Shown one piece after another: positions 6,875 to 9,912 of a stretch of DNA of 9,912 nucleotides. Origin of the DNA: Paludibacteraceae bacterium (lineage in GTDB: Bacteria; Bacteroidota; Bacteroidia; Bacteroidales; Paludibacteraceae); NCBI GenBank assembly GCA_023227695.1, contig JALNVE010000101.1, positions 1-9,912 of the forward strand. Direction: 5' to 3'. The position numbers and the translations under genes are program-made. Numbering within the stretch: position 1 is the stretch's first letter; each line of letters starts with the position of its first letter. A model generated the notes under the pieces. The model had not been told where the DNA came from. It did no database searches and worked only from the letters and a program-made list of their open reading frames with translations.

Positions 6875-7441
6875 TCATTTAGCCGGAGAGGAAGATATCC
6901 TCACCCTATAGGTGATGGTCTTGTTTGGCGTATCATAAATCTCCATGATGGCATCCTTACTGACATACCCAGACTCCTTCATATAAGCATCCAATGTCGG
7001 ATAAACACGCATGACACCAACTATAACAGAAACCATTCCCTTATTCGGAAATTGTGTTTCTATAAAATCGCCGCCTTCGTAGGTCTTCACCTTAAACTTC
7101 TGACCTATTGACGCTATTTTTGCCGTATCTGTTTTTTCCAGCAGGCAGCCAATATCGGAACGTAAATTTTCTTTGGCCACCTCTTTCGGATTATCATAAT
7201 AAAGGCCAAACCCTTTATATGTCTGAACCTTATAATCATTCAAGAGCGAATAGTAGACACGGTCCATCACGGGGCCACACTGGCTATAGTCTCCCTTCAT
7301 CTCCTCATAGACCAAAGTTTCAGCATCCCTTGTCACCTTTCGGAACTGGATTTCACTGAAACCACCATAATAGGCATACACTGCCAACAGCAGGGCAGCA
7401 ATCACCAAAAGTGCGAGAATAATATATTTCAGCATCTTCAT
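6875..7441 (-). CDS. Membrane-anchored GyrI-like ligand-binding protein
   Basis: The product is 188 residues. Residues 5-25 form one hydrophobic segment after a short basic start (MKMLKY), so the protein is probably held in the inner membrane with the rest outside the cytoplasm. The remaining part resembles the GyrI-like/AraC effector-binding fold. Signs are the EEMKGDYSQCGPVMDRVYY region, the pair YDNPKEVAKENLRSDIG, and a final strand IMEIYDTP with a conserved-type Glu. Such domains bind small hydrophobic or cationic molecules. It has no DNA-binding domain. Its ATG overlaps the stop of the upstream DUF3795 gene in ATGA, so the two are translationally coupled. It is the last gene before a strong terminator. 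The ligand is unknown; a sensor or binding role next to the WYL regulator is inference. Confidence 0.78.
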   Translation of the reverse strand: MKMLKYIILALLVIAALLLAVYAYYGGFSEIQFRKVTRDAETLVYEEMKGDYSQCGPVMDRVYYSLLNDYKVQTYKGFGLYYDNPKEVAKENLRSDIGCLLEKTDTAKIASIGQKFKVKTYEGGDFIETQFPNKGMVSVIVGVMRVYPTLDAYMKESGYVSKDAIMEIYDTPNKTITYRVRISSSPAK

Positions 7442-7740
7442 TGGTTGTTATTGTTTAATGACTTCAAATTATCCATCTGCCTTTGGACATACTTGTTATG
7501 TTCTTCTTCAGACATATTCGGGTCACGAAGGTCAAAAAAACGGTGACACGGAGCCTCCGAGCACTCAGAACAATTCTTGTATCCCTTCTCTTTTACACAC
7601 TCAAAAATAGGGCAAACAGAATGTTGGGTATATTTCAACCAAAATATTTTTCCGCATTCGGCCTCACACCCTTTACACTCTTTCTTGTAACAGGGCAATT
7701 TGCTGCAATCGCAGCCACAACATGTAAATTTATTTTCCAT
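7438..7740 (-). CDS. Cys-rich DUF3795-like protein (second copy)
   Basis: The product is 100 residues from the start MENKFTCCG at 7740, two bases after the WYL regulator's stop codon. A longer in-frame extension to 7848 exists but would lie wholly inside the regulator gene and adds non-conserved sequence, so I reject it. There are 13 cysteines in the first 65 residues (7, 8, 10, 12, 17, 22, 25, 29, 43, 48, 57, 60, 65), arranged as CxxC-like pairs. This matches DUF3795-type proteins, whose function is not known. Zinc or iron-sulfur binding is likely from the pattern (inference). The C-terminal 30 residues are helical and charged and end in an Asn run. The stop overlaps the next start (ATGA). 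Sequence similarity to the first copy at 8696-9046 is limited to cysteine spacing. Confidence 0.78.
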   Translation of the reverse strand: MENKFTCCGCDCSKLPCYKKECKGCEAECGKIFWLKYTQHSVCPIFECVKEKGYKNCSECSEAPCHRFFDLRDPNMSEEEHNKYVQRQMDNLKSLNNNNQ

Positions 7741-7742
7741 TT

Positions 7743-8699
7743 TTATTCTAAATAAGTTTTTACCGCTTGTTTTACATAATCTCTGACAATATCCAACAAC
7801 TCTGCCGGTTTCTCTATCCGAGCCTGACAACCCGTATTCAAGACCCACGCCGCAAAGCCCTTCAACTCATTGTTGACAAAACACATCCGGACATGATTTT
7901 CGTCGACCTCCTCCTCTTTCAAAAATCCATACCAGAACTTCGTATCTCCCATATACTTTCGTCTATCTTTATGGACAACCATAGAGATGTTGGGTTCTGC
8001 GTCTGCCGAAGGCATTTGAGACTGCATATACTCTTCCAACGAAAGATGTGAATTGTCCTGATAATAGTCGTCAATCGCAGTCAGCGCAAGGATACGGTCT
8101 ACCCTAAAATCACGATAATCGGCACGCAACCTACACCATGCAATCAGATGCCAATGGTTCGAATAGTTACACAATCCGATAACTTCCACCTCCCTCTCCT
8201 GAGGAACATCTGCGTTTTGCGACTGATAACAGATTCTCAGCACCTGTTTGTTGGCAATGGCATGTTGAAGCTCATATAGATGGAACGACGAGCGGGTTTC
8301 TTCCAAACGGGCTCCATTATAGACGGCTATATGGTTGTGCAGTTTTTCGAAAAGATCTTTTTCAGTAGGTCGAAGAATGGCCTTAATTTTCATGACAGCA
8401 GATTCAAAATCTTTCCGGACACGGAGGTCACTCATCTTCTCGACCAATTTTTCGCCAAAAATAAGAGCAGCCGCCTCCTCATGCGTAAACATAACCGGAG
8501 GCAGATTATAATTGTCAGACAGATAATAGCCAATTCCTGCTTCGGCACCAATCGGGACACCACTCTCCTCTAGCGATTTGACATCACGGTAAACCGTTCG
8601 CAAACTGATTTCAAAACGGTCGGCAATCTCCTGCGCTTTAACTATCTTCTTGCTTTGCAGCTGAATCAATATGGCATGCAAACGGTCTAAGCGATTCAT
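7743..8699 (-). CDS. YafY-type HTH-WYL transcriptional regulator
   Basis: The product is 318 residues. The N-terminal winged helix-turn-helix (about 1-65) has the recognition-helix signature SLRTVYRDVKSLEESGVPI (32-50) and the wing GIGYYL. The middle holds the WYL domain: NHWHLIAWCRLRADYRDFRV starting at 181, where the usual WYL is WHL (183-185), followed by DRI (201-203). The conserved Arg residues of this region are kept. The C-terminal part (about 235-318) fits the WCX extension. WYL regulators respond to ligands, in some cases nucleotides or single-stranded DNA; the ligand here is unknown. Its ATG overlaps the stop of the upstream DUF3795 gene (ATGA), and the next gene starts 2 bases after its stop. 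It sits in the middle of the operon it probably controls. Confidence 0.92.
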   Translation of the reverse strand: MNRLDRLHAILIQLQSKKIVKAQEIADRFEISLRTVYRDVKSLEESGVPIGAEAGIGYYLSDNYNLPPVMFTHEEAAALIFGEKLVEKMSDLRVRKDFESAVMKIKAILRPTEKDLFEKLHNHIAVYNGARLEETRSSFHLYELQHAIANKQVLRICYQSQNADVPQEREVEVIGLCNYSNHWHLIAWCRLRADYRDFRVDRILALTAIDDYYQDNSHLSLEEYMQSQMPSADAEPNISMVVHKDRRKYMGDTKFWYGFLKEEEVDENHVRMCFVNNELKGFAAWVLNTGCQARIEKPAELLDIVRDYVKQAVKTYLE

Positions 8700-9046
8700 T
8701 TCTTCTGTTTCTTGATCACCATCTGGTTTTGATCAATCATCAAATCGGCAAAGGCTTCCCTTCCATGTTCTTTGATATACTCAACAGACGTTTTTCTGTC
8801 AGACTTAAACACCACTTCAAAAAACTTGGCGAACAGATTGTTGTAGTTCTTGCAAGAGCGAGGCGTCATAGTAGCACAATCGGCGCAAGTGGCATATTTG
8901 TTCTCCATGCAGCAGGTTCTGATTTTACACCATGAAGCTTTCTCGTTTTTGGCACAGCCAGGGCATTTGCCTTTCTGAAATTTCCCGCAGTTTCCACAGT
9001 AAAGTCCGCAATAAGCGACTAATTGTTCTTTCTCTAGTTTTTCCAT
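8696..9046 (-). CDS. Cys-rich DUF3795-like protein (first copy)
   Basis: The product is 116 residues and has the typical DUF3795 opening AYCGLYCGNCGKFQKGKCPGC (residues 11-31), then KASWCKIRTCCMENKYATC and ADC. Eleven cysteines lie between residues 13 and 65 (13, 17, 20, 28, 31, 40, 45, 46, 54, 57, 65). The pattern implies metal binding, probably zinc or an Fe-S cluster; no activity is established for the family. The C-terminal half (70-116) is a charged helical tail ending in KKQKK. It lies 15 bases after the GyrI-like gene, and its stop overlaps the WYL regulator's ATG. The conserved pairing with a regulator and a ligand-binding protein suggests a sensing or detoxification role (inference). 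Confidence 0.85.
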   Translation of the reverse strand: MEKLEKEQLVAYCGLYCGNCGKFQKGKCPGCAKNEKASWCKIRTCCMENKYATCADCATMTPRSCKNYNNLFAKFFEVVFKSDRKTSVEYIKEHGREAFADLMIDQNQMVIKKQKK

Positions 9047-9061
9047 ATTTCTGTTTATTTC

Positions 9062-9517
9062 TTAGTTTTTCAATACAACCTGTACCTCAGTGATGCAGTT
9101 TTGTTGATTTTCGAAGTCGCAATTTATGTAAATCTCACGAGTAATCGGTTTAAAATCTATCGTTTTTTTGAGCAACTCCTCCATTATGTTCTGATACGTT
9201 TTTCCCAACTCCATCCAAGGCCCTTTATGCAATTGGCTTATACAACGGAGAGACGGAAGTTCATCAAAAACGAACGGAGAAGGATCTCCCGTGAAAGAAC
9301 GAATCGGGATGCAAATCTCCAACGAGAACTCCGTGTCTGGATTTCCATCCGAACCCGTGTATTGCCAAATTTGAGGTTCGCCCGTAGCGATTCCCAATTT
9401 CTGCGCCGCCTCCGTCAGACGGGCAGGCATAACGCCCGTATATTGGTTCAAATCTTTGAGCGTTGCCCTAGTTGTAAATTTGATGACTTTTGTTTTGTCC
9501 ACCTGTTTTATTTCCAT
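9062..9517 (-). CDS. GyrI-like (AraC effector-binding fold) protein
   Basis: The product is 151 residues, the normal size of a stand-alone GyrI-like domain. Visible family features are a two-repeat layout with the segment MPARLTEAAQKLGIATGEP (29-47), the CISQLHKGPWMELGKTYQNI motif in the second half, and the closing REIYINCDFENQQN..TEVQVVL strand with the conserved-type Glu. Such proteins bind, and in some cases hydrolyse, small cyclic or hydrophobic compounds; the E. coli namesake protects gyrase. There is no signal peptide or membrane segment, so it should be cytoplasmic, unlike the membrane-anchored copy at the operon's end. It is the first gene of the operon, with a candidate promoter and dyad upstream. 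The leader just before the ATG is A-rich (10 A in a row), typical of Bacteroidales translation starts. Confidence 0.83.
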   Translation of the reverse strand: MEIKQVDKTKVIKFTTRATLKDLNQYTGVMPARLTEAAQKLGIATGEPQIWQYTGSDGNPDTEFSLEICIPIRSFTGDPSPFVFDELPSLRCISQLHKGPWMELGKTYQNIMEELLKKTIDFKPITREIYINCDFENQQNCITEVQVVLKN

Positions 9518-9551
9518 GTCTGTTTTTTTTTTAGTTTCATATTAACAGCAG

Positions 9552-9559
9552 CAAAGTAA
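9552..9559 (-). promoter_or_regulatory. Candidate -7 promoter box of the WYL-regulator operon
   Basis: The minus strand reads TTACTTTG, one base from the Bacteroidetes consensus TAnnTTTG. Transcription would start near 9545, giving a leader of about 28 bases, similar to the spacing proposed for holB. A clear TTTG -33 element is missing; the dyad at 9571-9586 lies at that position instead. Confidence 0.4.
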
Positions 9560-9570
9560 ATAGGTCCAAG

Positions 9571-9586
9571 TGACAACAGTATGTCA
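9571..9586. promoter_or_regulatory. Dyad TGACA-N6-TGTCA, candidate operator
   Basis: A 5-bp inverted repeat (TGACA at 9571-9575, TGTCA at 9582-9586) lies around -33 relative to the predicted transcription start. The octamer GTGACAAC that covers its left arm (9570-9577) recurs at 9609-9616, followed by another TGTCA at 9632-9636. This repeated half-site pattern directly upstream of an operon encoding a WYL regulator suggests that the regulator binds here. That link is inference. Confidence 0.45.
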
Positions 9587-9608
9587 GTAGTTCTTCAAAA
9601 AATTTCAT

Positions 9609-9636
9609 GTGACAACGCAAAACAAAGAAGCTGTCA
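9609..9636. promoter_or_regulatory. Second pair of TGACA/TGTCA half-sites
   Basis: GTGACAAC at 9609-9616 repeats 9570-9577 exactly, 39 bp away, and a TGTCA half-site follows at 9632-9636 (17 bases between arms). It may be an auxiliary operator for the same regulator; the wider spacing makes it weaker than 9571-9586. Confidence 0.3.
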
Positions 9637-9690
9637 AAACACATTCCGCATATATAATCCTCAAAAGTTGCCACTTTGGGGGATTACAGC

Positions 9691-9716
9691 TAGGGTGTTC
9701 AAAACTTGGTTCAAAA
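9691..9716 (-). repeat. Decayed internal copy of the terminal repeat
   Basis: These 26 bases match 9805-9830, the inner edge of the 110-bp repeat, at 23 of 26 positions in the same orientation. They include two of the TTCAAAA units. This shows that the repeat family has been duplicated or partly lost here. The remaining bases between 9637 and 9731 hold no supported gene. Confidence 0.65.
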
Positions 9717-9731
9717 AACATGATGGTTAAA

Positions 9732-9767
9732 ACAGCCGCGAAGGCGGCTACATAGTAATAGCCGGGG
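9732..9767 (-). repeat. 36-bp inner inverted repeat, right copy
   Basis: This is the partner of 525-560 in the opposite orientation (35/36). It contains the hairpin AGCCGC-GAAG-GCGGCT at 9734-9749. A further palindrome of the GACCC family (ACCC-TGAA-GGGT, 9794-9805) lies between it and the 110-bp repeat. Confidence 0.9.
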
Positions 9768-9802
9768 AAATATGAGTGATTTGCCGCGGCAGGACCCTGA
9801 AG

Positions 9803-9912
9803 GGTAGGGTGCTCAAAATTTGATTCAAAATCTTGCTCAAAAAGTCCCGCAAAAAGATTAGCATTTAATATTTTTTCATATAAAATATTTTCATTTTTTA
9901 TTTCATAATTCA
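9803..9912 (-). repeat. 110-bp terminal inverted repeat, right copy
   Basis: This is the exact reverse complement of 13-122 and runs to the last base of the window, so the true repeat may be longer. Three (C/T)TCAAAA units start at 9812, 9824 and 9836 with a 12-bp period. The outer 60 bases are almost only A and T. No transposase is encoded anywhere between the two copies. Confidence 0.95.

Noticed and set aside
6653..7111. 152-aa plus-strand frame upstream of holB
   Set aside because: It runs through the terminator stem and over the membrane-anchored GyrI-like gene on the opposite strand, and the protein shows no domain-like sequence.
7741..7848. N-terminal extension of the second DUF3795 gene
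   Set aside because: It lies entirely within the WYL regulator gene, and the Cys-rich homology starts at the ATG at 7740, immediately after the regulator's stop.
9101..9559. 152-aa plus-strand frame opposite the first GyrI-like gene
   Set aside because: It is the shadow of a well-supported gene. The translation shows no recognisable domain and it has no matching operon context.
13..9912. The whole window as one transposon with 110-bp terminal inverted repeats
   Set aside because: There is no transposase, integrase or resolvase, and the contents are core genes (holB, trmB, prenyl synthase). The inner modules are also spaced differently at the two ends.

Overview
The window looks like chromosomal DNA of a member of the Bacteroidales, probably Prevotella-like. 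The evidence is gene content: GldH, a PSP1/RicT-type protein with an Asn/Arg-rich tail, a Bacteroidetes-type TrmB motif (TFPDPQMKKVSKRL), moderate G+C, and few clear Shine-Dalgarno sites. The species call is inference. All nine supported genes are on the minus strand and read from high to low coordinates.

Right part (about 9.55 to 6.8 kb): a compact five-gene operon. It encodes a cytoplasmic GyrI-like ligand-binding protein, a Cys-rich DUF3795 protein, a YafY-type HTH-WYL regulator, a second Cys-rich DUF3795 protein and a membrane-anchored GyrI-like protein. Three of its junctions are 4-base ATGA overlaps or a 2-base gap. It ends in a strong intrinsic terminator (6805-6847). Upstream lie a candidate promoter and a TGACA-N6-TGTCA dyad that may be the regulator's operator. 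The layout, two GyrI-like/DUF3795 pairs around one WYL regulator, suggests a small-molecule or metal/redox stress-sensing cassette. No substrate can be read from the sequence.

Central part (6.6 to 1.4 kb): a housekeeping operon. It encodes the DNA polymerase III delta' subunit (holB), a RicT/PSP1 protein with a disordered Asn/Arg/Gln tail of about 180 residues, the lipoprotein GldH, and a single 584-residue reading frame that joins a complete TrmB tRNA methyltransferase to a complete polyprenyl diphosphate synthase. The joined frame keeps a perfect internal ribosome-binding site and ATG at the old gene boundary. A conserved helical protein of unknown function (609-1325) follows, with its own terminator.

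Ends: the two edges carry a perfect 110-bp inverted repeat (13-122 and 9803-9912). Each copy contains three 12-bp-spaced (C/T)TCAAAA units. A second 36-bp inverted pair (525-560 and 9732-9767, 35/36) and several GACCC...GGGTC palindromes lie nearby. The DNA between is ordinary chromosomal genes with no transposase or integrase, so these look like dispersed intergenic repeats rather than the ends of one transposon. They may also explain why the sequence stops here. No RNA genes, CRISPR array or insertion-sequence gene were found.
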